Below, piece by piece: positions 1 to 8,070 of a stretch of DNA of 15,388 nucleotides (positions within the stretch are counted from its first letter, which is position 1; each line of letters begins with the position of its first letter). The notes beneath the pieces were generated by a model. It was not told the origin of the DNA. It did no database searches and saw nothing but the letters and a program-made list of their open reading frames with translations. The DNA is from Alphaproteobacteria bacterium (GTDB taxonomy: Bacteria > Pseudomonadota > Alphaproteobacteria > Paracaedibacterales > CAIOTO01), in assembly GCA_030727085.1 (NCBI GenBank), contig JANRCF010000036.1:1-15388 (forward strand). The letters are read 5' to 3'. The position numbers and the translations under genes are program-made.

Positions 1-2200
1 CACGCACACCCGTTGGCGCCGTTCCTTCACGCTTAACAACAGGCATGGATTGCTCTAACGACAAAAGAACCTCTGCCAATGTTGGCGTATTTGATTCCAG
101 ATCCATCACAGTGTCTAGCAATGTTTCAAATAATAAGTGAATGTCTGCACCCAGGCGATTTTCAAAATCACCACAAGCCGGATCAAGAATTGCACGCAGC
201 AAAAAGGACGGCGCCTCGTAGTCAACACGCGACAGCCAACTCTTCAGCAACATAGAGGTTTCAGAGTATTCAGAATTCTGGCATAACACTTGCCATAAAG
301 ACCCTTCACGATTATGACACAGGTCAAATAAGGCCTCTTCGCTGAATCCATGCCCATCATTCACAAACGGGCTTTTCAAAATGTTCGCAAGCGCCATATC
401 ATCTTGGGGTAAACACAAAAAACGCATAACTGCCATAACATCTTGAATCGCTTGCCGTGTCGCCAATTGAATACGATCAGGACCTTCAACAGCGACATTC
501 CGTTGTTTTAGCGCACGAATAATTTCTCCTGATAGCGCGCCGCGATTACGCAATAAAATCAAAATATCACGCGCTTCAAGCGGCCGACCAGTACTCGGTA
601 ACACACAGCCCTCGGTAATTACACGCTGAATACTATCGGCAACATGCTCCGCCAGAACCGCATCTTTCGATGTAGTTACCTCGTATCGATCAATAGTCGG
701 CCAGTCTATGTTAGACACAGCCTCTTCATCATCCGCTGCATCCGTCTTTTTTAAATCATCTTTCGACAAGAAGGTCAGCCCAACCCAACCAACATCACGG
801 CGATGCGCTCGATGTTGTTGATATGCGCCCATTCCCATTGGATACTCAGTGAACACAGCATCGACCACATCCAATACCTCTGGCACGGTGCGAAATGAAT
901 CATCCAACGCCAATCTTGCAAACTGATGCCCGCGACTTAGCAACATATGCTCAAATGTATCAACCAGTGATTCAAATAAATCAGGCACAGCACCTTGAAA
1001 CCCATAAATGGATTGTTTGACATCACCTACCACAAAAAAAGATCGTTGTGGCGTATCATCACGAATGAACAAATCAACTAGCTTTAAAATAAACAACCAT
1101 TGTTCAGGGCTGTTATCTTGCGCCTCATCCACAAGGATATGATCGATCGTGTAATCCAAACGCTGGTGCACAAACGCTAATGCCATATCATCAGAAAATA
1201 GTGCCAAACTATGCAAAATCAAATCATGATAATCAAGCACGCCTTGCTCGGTTTTAAGTACGCCAAAATGTACGAGCACAGCCTGAACAATCTGCCAAAA
1301 ATGCACATTAGCATTAAGCCAGCCATCATACGACTGACGCAGCTGTGTTTGATGCAGATGATAGGCAAACTCATCCATATCCGCCCCAAGTGCAGGGTAT
1401 TTTTTCTTAAAATCAGCCGAAACAATTTTCTTACGAGGCTTGCCTTCGCGTGTCAGAAAAAGACTCGGCGCTAATCCTTGAACGGCCAGTGCCGCAGCCA
1501 ATGTTTTATCCATCGCCTGATCAGATGCGGTCAATAACTCTGCCAACGTATTCACATCAATATCAGGTGCTATCGTTTCCTCGACATCTGCTGGAAAAGC
1601 ACTTACCAATGCCTCTTGATAATGAGTGGGATCAGGGTAAGTCCGTTCCAAATGACGCACTTTATGCCAACGCGAAAAAGCATCACGCAAGCAATTTTCA
1701 AAGATATATTCACCCATCCATGTGGATACGCCTTCAATTGCCTCCGCAATTGCTTCTGTCGGAGGAGCTTCCAACACATGCGATAATGCCTGCATCAATA
1801 GTTGCTGCGCCTTGTCATCATCTAGCACATCGAAAAATGGAGGCACGCCAGCCTCGAACGGGAACTTTTGCAGCAAACTTTGGCAATATGCATGCAACGT
1901 CATAATTTTGAGAGTCTCGGGTGATTCCAGCAATGCTTCAAAAATGGCTGCGGCTTTCCCGCCTTCCCCAGACATATGCTCTTTCACCGCATCATCGTGC
2001 AGACGCTTTAACAACCGTTCACGCATTTCAACAGCAGCTGCTTTGGTAAAGGTAAGACACACAATATGACTAATGGGCGTGCCTTGATACAATATGGCAA
2101 CAAGCCGATCGATCAGCACCTTTGTTTTACCGGTACCGGCCGAGGCTGAAACCCACACACTTGTGGCGGGATTAGATGCGCGTTGTTGTGCAAGAGTCAT
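1..2200 (-). CDS. addA: Double-strand break repair helicase AddA, N-terminal 733 codons (runs off the window)
   Basis: UvrD/Rep-family (SF1A) helicase subunit of the AddAB helicase-nuclease, which resects double-strand breaks for RecA-mediated repair in the cytoplasm. The minus strand is open from the ATG at 2198-2200 to the window edge. Visible motifs are the Walker A SASAGTGKT (residues 18-26), motif Ia TFTKAAAVEMRER (50-62), Walker B VDEAQD (357-362), motif III VGDVKQSIYGFQGA (391-404) and the SFR motif (435-437). Phe-Gln-Gly-Ala after motif III is typical of AddA rather than UvrD or RecB. The family is about 1,100-1,200 residues long, so the C-terminal RecB-like nuclease domain lies outside the window. 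The ATG is the first start after an in-frame upstream TAA. No strong Shine-Dalgarno is visible. addB is not seen upstream; the upstream gene is rpiB-mazG, 143 bp away. Confidence 0.95.
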   Translation of the reverse strand, partial: MTLAQQRASNPATSVWVSASAGTGKTKVLIDRLVAILYQGTPISHIVCLTFTKAAAVEMRERLLKRLHDDAVKEHMSGEGGKAAAIFEALLESPETLKIMTLHAYCQSLLQKFPFEAGVPPFFDVLDDDKAQQLLMQALSHVLEAPPTEAIAEAIEGVSTWMGEYIFENCLRDAFSRWHKVRHLERTYPDPTHYQEALVSAFPADVEETIAPDIDVNTLAELLTASDQAMDKTLAAALAVQGLAPSLFLTREGKPRKKIVSADFKKKYPALGADMDEFAYHLHQTQLRQSYDGWLNANVHFWQIVQAVLVHFGVLKTEQGVLDYHDLILHSLALFSDDMALAFVHQRLDYTIDHILVDEAQDNSPEQWLFILKLVDLFIRDDTPQRSFFVVGDVKQSIYGFQGAVPDLFESLVDTFEHMLLSRGHQFARLALDDSFRTVPEVLDVVDAVFTEYPMGMGAYQQHRAHRRDVGWVGLTFLSKDDLKKTDAADDEEAVSNIDWPTIDRYEVTTSKDAVLAEHVADSIQRVITEGCVLPSTGRPLEARDILILLRNRGALSGEIIRALKQRNVAVEGPDRIQLATRQAIQDVMAVMRFLCLPQDDMALANILKSPFVNDGHGFSEEALFDLCHNREGSLWQVLCQNSEYSETSMLLKSWLSRVDYEAPSFLLRAILDPACGDFENRLGADIHLLFETLLDTVMDLESNTPTLAEVLLSLEQSMPVVKREGTAPTGVR

Positions 2201-2225
2201 ATAAAAATCATTATTTTAGCTTTAT

Positions 2226-2247
2226 ATGTTCACATTAACATGAACAT
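2226..2247. promoter_or_regulatory. 22-bp dyad in the addA leader
   Basis: ATGTTCA and TGAACAT form perfect 7-bp inverted arms around an 8-bp centre that contains TTAA. The dyad ends 25 bp before the addA ATG and lies downstream of the proposed promoter, so it could be an operator or a leader hairpin. It does not match the direct-repeat GTTC-N7-GTTC box known for alphaproteobacterial LexA, so a regulator cannot be named. Confidence 0.4.
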
Positions 2248-2296
2248 GAGCCTTAAGGATCTACGAAAGCAGTTAGAACACTTCACGATTTTTAAA

Positions 2297-2324
2297 ATAA
2301 TCTGAAATGAGTATAGCGTGTCAA
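2297..2324 (-). promoter_or_regulatory. Predicted sigma70-type promoter of addA
   Basis: Read on the minus strand there is a perfect -35 box TTGACA (2319-2324), a 16-bp spacer and a -10 box GATTAT (2297-2302, 4 of 6 to consensus). It sits between rpiB-mazG and addA, so addA can be transcribed independently of the upstream gene. The leader would be about 90 nt and would contain the dyad at 2226-2247. Confidence 0.45.
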
Positions 2325-2343
2325 GCAAGCAAAATTTGAAATA

Positions 2344-3132
2344 TCATCTTTTCTTTGCCTCACTCCACAATTCGAGCATGAATTCAAACGATTCTCCAGA
2401 AAGCGAATCTAACTCGTGCTCAGCAGCAACCGCTTTTAATGCAGCCATGCGCCACTTAAATTTCTTATTCACAATCGCAATTGTTTCATTCACATCAAAG
2501 CCAGAGTACATGCACAATGATATCGCGGCATGGAGCAAGTCACTGATTTCCTCTTGAACGCGCACGGGCGACTCATCGTTTCTCATAGCATCTTTAATCT
2601 CGGTACATTCACTTATAATTTGCTCAAATATCATCTCTTGATTTGGCCAATCAAAACCAAATGCAACAGCATCTTTTTCCAGAGCAATAAGCGCGCCAAG
2701 CACATCACTATTCACAAGCTTTTGTGTGCGCAATTCATGCCGACCACCCTCAAACGAAGTGCTCAAAAAGATATCAACACAGGAGATAGCTGCTTCAGCA
2801 GTAACAACGCGGGCACCCAAACAAATTACGTTCGCATTATTATGTGCACGGGCAAGACGTGCTTCTTCTATTGACTGACAAAGTGCAGCACGTATATGAG
2901 AAGATCGATTAGCCGCAATGCTCATGCCAATGCCAGTCCCGCAAACAAGAATTCCTTGGGCTGTCGGATCTGCCAACAAGCATCGCGCTACTTTTTGTGC
3001 ATAGTCGGGGTAGTCAACGGATGCATTTGACACAGCACCTTCATCTGTTACTGAATGACCGGCAGCAAAAAGATGATCTATTAACGCTGCTTTTAAATCA
3101 ACGCCTGCATGATCTGATGCAATATAAATCAT
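2344..3132 (-). CDS. rpiB: Fusion of ribose-5-phosphate isomerase B (RpiB) with a MazG-type nucleotide pyrophosphohydrolase domain
   Basis: A 262-residue protein with two domains. Residues 1-143 are RpiB, which interconverts ribose 5-phosphate and ribulose 5-phosphate: SDHAG at 7-11, the catalytic-type Cys64 in CGTGIGMSIAAN, His97 in RAHNNANVICLGAR, and the terminal FEGGRHELR (127-135). RpiB proteins normally end near residue 145-150. Residues 150-262 match the C-terminal half of MazG, a Mg-dependent NTP pyrophosphohydrolase: GFDWPN (159-164), the metal-site pair ExxE (Glu175/Glu178) and ExxD (Glu195/Asp198), NKKFKWR (222-228) and a terminal ELWSEAK. Metal-ligand residues of both MazG motifs are present, so activity is plausible. 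The ATG at 3130-3132 was chosen because RpiB proteins begin MIxIASDHAG and it lies 16 bp after the glmM stop; a longer reading from 3198 would overlap glmM and adds no RpiB sequence. Probably co-transcribed with glmM. The symbol covers only the first domain. Confidence 0.93.
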   Translation of the reverse strand: MIYIASDHAGVDLKAALIDHLFAAGHSVTDEGAVSNASVDYPDYAQKVARCLLADPTAQGILVCGTGIGMSIAANRSSHIRAALCQSIEEARLARAHNNANVICLGARVVTAEAAISCVDIFLSTSFEGGRHELRTQKLVNSDVLGALIALEKDAVAFGFDWPNQEMIFEQIISECTEIKDAMRNDESPVRVQEEISDLLHAAISLCMYSGFDVNETIAIVNKKFKWRMAALKAVAAEHELDSLSGESFEFMLELWSEAKKR

Positions 3133-3148
3133 ACTATCTCGCTTATCA

Positions 3149-4522
3149 TCACGCACTTTCTTCAAACTGCATTGTCTCAACCACATCCGCCAATTCATGC
3201 AAGACTGTCGTCAATAGCAGCTCATCGTCACCTTGTGCCATCAATCGCACTAAAGGCTCTGTCCCAGATGGTCGCACCAGCAAACGACCAGAAAGTCCTA
3301 GCGCCGTTTCAGCACGATCAATTGCTTTTGATAACGCCGGATCATCAAAATTAAGTGGTTTCTTAAGACGAATGTTGTGCAACTTCTGTGGAACGGGGGT
3401 AAAAACGCTTAGCAACTGACTGGCTTTTTGTTTTGTTTCTTGAATTAAACTTAAAATCTGAAGCGCTGCAATCAGTCCATCGCCAGTCGTACAATAATCA
3501 CTCAAGACAACATGCCCTGACTGTTCTCCGCCAACGTTACACCCTTTTTCCTGCATCATAAGCGATACATTTCGATCACCAACAGCGGCCCTGAATAACG
3601 TCAACCCTTTACTTTCCAAGAAACGCTCAAACCCAAGATTTGACATCGTAGTCGCCACAACCCCATTTCCACGGAGCATCCCACGCGCGTGCCAACGTTG
3701 AGCGATAGCAGCCATCAATTGATCACCATCAACGACAGTTCCTTTTTCATCTACCAAGATCACACGATCAGCATCGCCATCAAGTGCTATTCCAATGTCT
3801 GCTTCGTGTTCCAACACTTTTGAAACAAGATACTCAGGATGCGTCGCGCCACAATTCGCATTAATGTTATCACCTTGCGGATCGTCGCCAATAACAATCA
3901 CTTCAGCGCCTAATTCCCACAAAACACGCGGAGCCACCTTATATGCTGCACCATTTGCTGTATCAACGACGATCCTCAGACCATCAAGACGTTGACCCCG
4001 CGGAAATGTCGCTTTTGCAAACTCAATATAGCGCCCAAGCGCGTCGTCCAAACGCTTTGCTTTTCCGAATGCTGTTGCTGGCGGCAAAGCAGGAGGATTC
4101 TTAACGTAAGCCTCGATTGCCCTTTCATCTTTTGGTGTGATTTTTTGTCCGTCGCTTTTAAAAAACTTAATTCCGTTATCCGTATAGGGATTATGTGACG
4201 CTGAAATCATCACTCCCAAATCTGCACGCAAAGACCGTGTCAGCACAGCAATTCCCGGCGTTGGAATCGGACCCAGTAAAATCACATCAATACCCATGGT
4301 CACAAAGCCAGCTACCAATGCTGATTCGACCATATACCCAGACAAACGTGTATCTTTACCAATCACAACCGTGAACTTAGGGTGTCCTGCACGCGATCCT
4401 TCACATGAATCAATAAAGTGTTTTCCGGTTGCAATTGCTAACTGCAAGACAGCATCTGGAGTCATTGGCCATTGGTTAGCCTCGCCGCGAACACCATCGG
4501 TTCCAAACATTTTTTTTGGCAT
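3149..4522 (-). CDS. glmM: Phosphoglucosamine mutase GlmM
   Basis: Converts glucosamine 6-phosphate to glucosamine 1-phosphate, on the way to UDP-GlcNAc for peptidoglycan and LPS. It is a cytoplasmic alpha-D-phosphohexomutase of 457 residues, close to the usual 445-465. The start is MPKKMFGTDGVRG, the phosphoserine loop is ISASHNP with the active serine at 109, the metal loop is DGDADR (248-253), the sugar-binding loop is GGEQSGH (331-337) and the phosphate-binding loop is RPSGTEPLVR (417-426). All functional loops are intact. It follows ftsH on the same strand, an arrangement common in proteobacteria, but here a 187-bp gap with a palindromic repeat separates them. The ribosome-binding site before the ATG is weak. 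rpiB-mazG follows after 16 bp. Confidence 0.97.
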   Translation of the reverse strand: MPKKMFGTDGVRGEANQWPMTPDAVLQLAIATGKHFIDSCEGSRAGHPKFTVVIGKDTRLSGYMVESALVAGFVTMGIDVILLGPIPTPGIAVLTRSLRADLGVMISASHNPYTDNGIKFFKSDGQKITPKDERAIEAYVKNPPALPPATAFGKAKRLDDALGRYIEFAKATFPRGQRLDGLRIVVDTANGAAYKVAPRVLWELGAEVIVIGDDPQGDNINANCGATHPEYLVSKVLEHEADIGIALDGDADRVILVDEKGTVVDGDQLMAAIAQRWHARGMLRGNGVVATTMSNLGFERFLESKGLTLFRAAVGDRNVSLMMQEKGCNVGGEQSGHVVLSDYCTTGDGLIAALQILSLIQETKQKASQLLSVFTPVPQKLHNIRLKKPLNFDDPALSKAIDRAETALGLSGRLLVRPSGTEPLVRLMAQGDDELLLTTVLHELADVVETMQFEESA

Positions 4523-4561
4523 ATATATTTTCTCTGTTTTTTATTATTCCGGTTTTATTGA

Positions 4562-4682
4562 TTGTCATCCCCGCGGAGGTAGAGATCTATAAAGGTCGAG
4601 AAGCAACTTCTTAATTGTATTTTTACAAAAATATGCACGTCTTCAGCTCTAGATATTCACGGGTCAAGCCCGGAGATGACAT
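4562..4682. repeat. Decayed palindromic dispersed element between ftsH and glmM
   Basis: The gap begins with TGTCATCCCCGCGG and ends with CCCGGAGATGACAT, so the termini are inverted repeats (TGTCATC(C/T)CCG). Inside the right arm CGGG-TCAAG-CCCG makes a small hairpin, and AGATCTA/TCTAGAT lie further inward on the two arms. Such 'GTCATCCCCG...' palindromes are widespread in intergenic regions of many alphaproteobacteria. This copy is degenerate in the middle, and no open reading frame or transposase is present. It sits in transcribed sequence if ftsH and glmM share a transcript. Confidence 0.6.
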
Positions 4683-4709
4683 TCTAAAAGTAAGTAATCG
4701 CAAAAACAA

Positions 4710-6608
4710 CTAAGCCATCGGCACACTTGTACGCGGCAAATCATCCATCGATGTATCAGGCATTGGTGGCAACTCACCGCCTTCCAAAACAATTCTAATT
4801 TCATCGCCTGTCAACGTCTCGCGCTCAAGCAAAGCTGCAGCTAAGCGGTGCAGCTCATCCTTCTTATCTTTTAATAGCTTTTTCGTTTCCTTGTAGCACT
4901 TGTCAAGCAACGCGTTAATTTCATCATCAATCTTGCGTGCAATTTCTTCTGAATACGGCTTTATCATACCAGGATATTGGTCATCACGTGTGCTGTAGTT
5001 ACGAAACCCAAGATTGTCCCCCAGACCACTTTCTGTAATCATATGCGTTGCATAATAGGTTGCAGCCTTAATATCTGACTGAGCCCCCGTTGTCACTTTT
5101 CCGTCACCAAAAATTAATTCTTCGGCAATGCGGCCGCCCATGGAAACTTTAATCGACGCAATAATCTTATCACGTGATTCTGACACGCGGTCACCCTCGG
5201 GCAATAATTGAACCATCCCTAAAGCACGACCACGTGGTACGATCGTTGCTTTGTGGATTGGATCCGAGTCCACCATATAATGCGACACAATTGCATGACC
5301 ACCCTCGTGATACGCCGTTGTTTTCATCTCAGACTCAGTCATAATCAGCGTGCGACGTTCTGCGCCCATCATGATTTTATCTTTTGCCACATCAAATTCT
5401 GCTTTTCCAACGGCCAATTTACCACGACGCGCCGCAAGCAATGCCGCTTCATTGACGAGATTCGCAAGATCTGCACCTGAAAATCCTGGCGTTCCACGCG
5501 CAACAACTTTTGGATCAACATTCGGGGATAAAGGAACTTTGCGCATATGTACTTTTAAAATTTGTTCACGTCCCGTCACATCTGGATTCGGCACATTCAC
5601 TTGTCGATCAAAACGACCTGGACGAAGCAATGCAGGATCAAGAATATCAGGGCGATTTGTAGCCGCAACCAAAATAATGCTTTGATTTTCTTCAAAACCA
5701 TCCATTTCAACCAATAACTGATTTAACGTCTGCTCGCGCTCGTCATTACCGCCGCCGCCCATACCGGAACCACGTTTTCCACCAACCGCGTCAATTTCAT
5801 CAATAAAGATAATACATGGCACGCTTTTCTTTGCTTGCTCGAACATATCGCGCACACGGCTTGCACCAACACCCACAAACATTTCAACGAAATCTGAACC
5901 TGAAATACTAAAAAACGGCACGCCTGCCTCGCCCGCAATGGCCTTTGCAAGCAATGTTTTACCTGTACCAGGAGGGCCAACCAACAATACACCTTTAGGA
6001 ATACGCCCACCAAGACGCTGGAACTTTTGAGGATCTTTTAAAAACTCAACAATTTCCTCAAGTTCTTCTTTCGCCTCATCAATACCAGCAACATCTTCAA
6101 ATGTAATTTTTGTTTGATTTTCATTCAGCAATCGCGCGCGTGACTTACCAAACCCCATAGCTTTGCTGCCACCACCTTGCATGTTGCGGTAGACCATATA
6201 CCCGATGAATATAAGGGGAAGTATCGAAAGCAATTCCCAGATGTGACGCATAATAGAGGTGTCTTGCTCATACTGAGTAGCACGAAAACTAACGCCCTTC
6301 TCTGTCAGACGCTCAGTTAACTTAGCCTCACCAACCGCAACCACCTGATATTCTTTACCATCTTTTGATTTCACATGAAATGGAAGCCCCGTCACGTTGG
6401 GCTGAACCATTGTCACTTCAGCAACATTATTACCATCAACTTCACGTATAAAGTCTGAGTAAGCAATTGTCTTTAAAGCGCGTTTTGATGGATTATCAAC
6501 AAGCGTTTGAAAAAGCCACATTCCGCTGGCAAATATAACAAACCACATAATGGCATTACGAATCATTGGGCTCAATGAAGTGTCTCCTGCTTTTTGTTTG
6601 CGCAACAT
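4710..6608 (-). CDS. ftsH: ATP-dependent zinc metalloprotease FtsH
   Basis: Membrane-anchored AAA+ protease of 632 residues that degrades misassembled membrane proteins and regulatory proteins. There are two transmembrane segments, about residues 17-34 and 125-140, with a short periplasmic domain between them. The AAA domain has Walker A GPPGTGKT (211-218), Walker B IIFIDEID (266-273) and the second region of homology NRPDILDPALLRPGRFDR (318-335). The protease site is HEGGH (434-438), which fits HExxH, with the third ligand probably Asp512 in TTGAQSDI. The C-terminal tail ends in a proline-rich stretch. The ATG at 6606-6608 has no evident ribosome-binding site. A TTG at 6573-6575 lies 8 nt after GGAG and would remove 11 residues while keeping the first membrane segment, so the exact start is uncertain. 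Divergent from csaA. Confidence 0.97.
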   Translation of the reverse strand: MLRKQKAGDTSLSPMIRNAIMWFVIFASGMWLFQTLVDNPSKRALKTIAYSDFIREVDGNNVAEVTMVQPNVTGLPFHVKSKDGKEYQVVAVGEAKLTERLTEKGVSFRATQYEQDTSIMRHIWELLSILPLIFIGYMVYRNMQGGGSKAMGFGKSRARLLNENQTKITFEDVAGIDEAKEELEEIVEFLKDPQKFQRLGGRIPKGVLLVGPPGTGKTLLAKAIAGEAGVPFFSISGSDFVEMFVGVGASRVRDMFEQAKKSVPCIIFIDEIDAVGGKRGSGMGGGGNDEREQTLNQLLVEMDGFEENQSIILVAATNRPDILDPALLRPGRFDRQVNVPNPDVTGREQILKVHMRKVPLSPNVDPKVVARGTPGFSGADLANLVNEAALLAARRGKLAVGKAEFDVAKDKIMMGAERRTLIMTESEMKTTAYHEGGHAIVSHYMVDSDPIHKATIVPRGRALGMVQLLPEGDRVSESRDKIIASIKVSMGGRIAEELIFGDGKVTTGAQSDIKAATYYATHMITESGLGDNLGFRNYSTRDDQYPGMIKPYSEEIARKIDDEINALLDKCYKETKKLLKDKKDELHRLAAALLERETLTGDEIRIVLEGGELPPMPDTSMDDLPRTSVPMA

Positions 6609-6734
6609 ATTTTATGACATGTATTGCGCGCACACTAAATTCTATCTACCTTATCATGATTCATTTGTTTTCAAAAGATGTGATTCGGGTTTTGCCGCGG
6701 TATCAAATTATAAAATCGAAACTTAATGCGGCAC

Positions 6735-6763
6735 TTGCCACCACATTCACTCAGAACTACAAT
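6735..6763 (+). promoter_or_regulatory. Predicted sigma70-type promoter of csaA
   Basis: TTGCCA (6735-6740) and TACAAT (6758-6763) each match 5 of 6 consensus bases and are separated by exactly 17 bp. Transcription would start near 6770, giving a leader of about 25 nt that contains AGAGGGA before the csaA ATG. Confidence 0.6.
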
Positions 6764-6795
6764 TTAATGCATAAATCAATCAAGAGGGATCACTC

Positions 6796-7137
6796 ATGCA
6801 CCCCACCATTTCATTCGAAGATTTTGAAAAAGTTGAACTCCGTTCTGGTACCGTTATAAAAGTCGAACCATTCCCACGTGCAAAAAAACCAGCGTATAAA
6901 GTCTATGTCGACTTCGGTGCAGAAATTGGTATCAAACAAACCAGTGCGCAAGTCACAGCGCATTACACCGAGGAGTCACTAATTGGTAGATCAGTGGTGG
7001 GTTGCGTGAACCTTGAGCCGCGCAATATCGCTGGTTTTATGTCAGAATTTTTATTGGTTGGCTTTGCGGATGCCGAAGAAAAAATTTGCCTCATAAAAGC
7101 TGATCCAAAAGTCCCTAACGGTCAGAAGTTATGTTGA
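6796..7137 (+). CDS. csaA: CsaA-like tRNA-binding domain protein / export-related chaperone
   Basis: A 113-residue single-domain protein of the EMAP/tRNA-binding OB-fold family, matching CsaA in length and sequence. Signatures are ISFEDFEKVELRSGTV near the N-terminus, the PFPRAKKPAYK segment (27-37), VDFGAEIGIKQTSAQVT (39-55), the MSEFLLVGF strand and the terminal PNGQKL. CsaA of Bacillus subtilis is described as a dimeric chaperone linked to protein secretion; the fold also binds tRNA, so the role here could be either. The ATG has a clear ribosome-binding site (AGAGGGA, 6784-6790, 5 nt before the start). It is monocistronic on this strand, with ftsH divergent upstream and fabG convergent downstream. 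Confidence 0.92.
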   Translation: MHPTISFEDFEKVELRSGTVIKVEPFPRAKKPAYKVYVDFGAEIGIKQTSAQVTAHYTEESLIGRSVVGCVNLEPRNIAGFMSEFLLVGFADAEEKICLIKADPKVPNGQKLC

Positions 7138-7210
7138 ATAATGACTTAATTCTCACCTACACGGGAAAGACAGCAATAAGCCGCATAACATTAAAAAATT
7201 AATTGCAAAT

Positions 7211-7307
7211 AAGCATTGAGTAGCAAGATTTTAAGATTCGAGCCGCGCAGTTTGCTAATGCAAAGGAGCAGGGTAGATATCGCAAAAAGCTGCACTAATC
7301 AATGCTT
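7211..7307. other. Structured intergenic segment between csaA and fabG
   Basis: The 183-bp gap 7138-7320 holds no convincing gene. AAGCATTGA (7211-7219) is repeated as its exact inverse TCAATGCTT (7299-7307). On the minus strand the match extends to about 13 bp with one mismatch. A second small perfect hairpin TTTGC-TAAT-GCAAA lies inside at 7251-7264. The segment could be the 3' end of the fabG and csaA transcripts, a remnant of a palindromic element, or a small RNA. The sequence does not decide between these. Confidence 0.35.
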
Positions 7308-7320
7308 AGTGAAAGTGAGA

Positions 7321-8070
7321 TCACACCATTTCCATGCCGCCATTAACATGCATCGTTTGTCCCGTCATATGCCCTGCTTCATCTGACGCAAGATAAGCAA
7401 CTGCTGACGCAATCTCCATTGGACTGCCCATGCGGCCTTGTGGAATCGCGCTAAGAATTTTAGCCTTAACTGCATCAGGCAAAACGTCAGTCATTGATGT
7501 TTCAATAAAGCCAGGCGCGACACAATTCACCGTGATACCACGTGTTGCAACTTCGTGCGCCAATGATTTTGAAAAACCAACCATGCCCGCTTTTGATGCA
7601 CAATAATTTGTCTGACCAGGGTTACCTGCACTGCCCACAACGGAACTGATGTTAATAATACGGCCAAAACGACGCTTCATCATGTTCTTCGTCGCTGCGC
7701 GCGCCAAACGAAACGTTGCCGTTAAGTTAACATCGATGACTTCTTGCCAGTCTTCGTCTTTCATACGAATAATCAATGTATCGCGCGTAATACCAGCGTT
7801 ATTGACAAGGATATCGATTTGCCCAACGGCGGCTTCGGCTTCAGCAAATAATCCCTCGACGGCAGCGACATCACTTAGGGAGCATGTAATAGCAACAGCT
7901 TTGACACCATAGGTTGATTCAATATTCGCAGCAACTTCAGCCAATACAGCTGCGCGCGTACCAGATAACACTACATCTGCACCTTGTTTTGCAAGCGCCT
8001 CTGCGATTGCCTGGCCAATTCCGCCAGTTGCACCCGTAACAAGTGCTTTTTTACCTTTTAATGAAAACAT
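7321..8070 (-). CDS. fabG: 3-oxoacyl-[acyl-carrier-protein] reductase FabG
   Basis: NADPH-dependent reductase of the fatty-acid elongation cycle, cytoplasmic, 249 residues as is usual. It is a classical short-chain dehydrogenase: cofactor loop TGATGGIG (12-19), NNAG (90-93), and the catalytic set Asn115, Ser143, Tyr156, Lys160 in NVNL-like, ISSVVG and NYCASK contexts. The C-terminus HVNGGMEMV is typical of FabG rather than other SDRs. The ATG is preceded by AAAGGATC about 6 nt upstream, a good ribosome-binding site. The gene stands alone here, not in the frequent fabD-fabG-acpP cluster, and is divergent from ettA with a 105-bp shared upstream region. Confidence 0.96.
   Translation of the reverse strand: MFSLKGKKALVTGATGGIGQAIAEALAKQGADVVLSGTRAAVLAEVAANIESTYGVKAVAITCSLSDVAAVEGLFAEAEAAVGQIDILVNNAGITRDTLIIRMKDEDWQEVIDVNLTATFRLARAATKNMMKRRFGRIINISSVVGSAGNPGQTNYCASKAGMVGFSKSLAHEVATRGITVNCVAPGFIETSMTDVLPDAVKAKILSAIPQGRMGSPMEIASAVAYLASDEAGHMTGQTMHVNGGMEMV

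Noticed and set aside
1211..2069. Several plus-strand open frames of 80-150 codons across addA.
   Set aside because: They lie opposite the continuous addA frame with its helicase motifs, have no recognisable protein features and overlap one another; they are shadows of addA.
3133..3198. A 22-codon upstream extension of the RpiB-MazG reading frame beginning at 3198.
   Set aside because: It overlaps the end of glmM by 50 bp and adds no RpiB-like sequence. The ATG at 3130-3132 starts exactly at the family N-terminus and follows the glmM stop by 16 bp.
6566..6859. A plus-strand frame of 97 codons covering the ftsH-csaA gap.
   Set aside because: It overlaps both the ftsH start and csaA in another frame and would span the good csaA promoter; no protein-like features.
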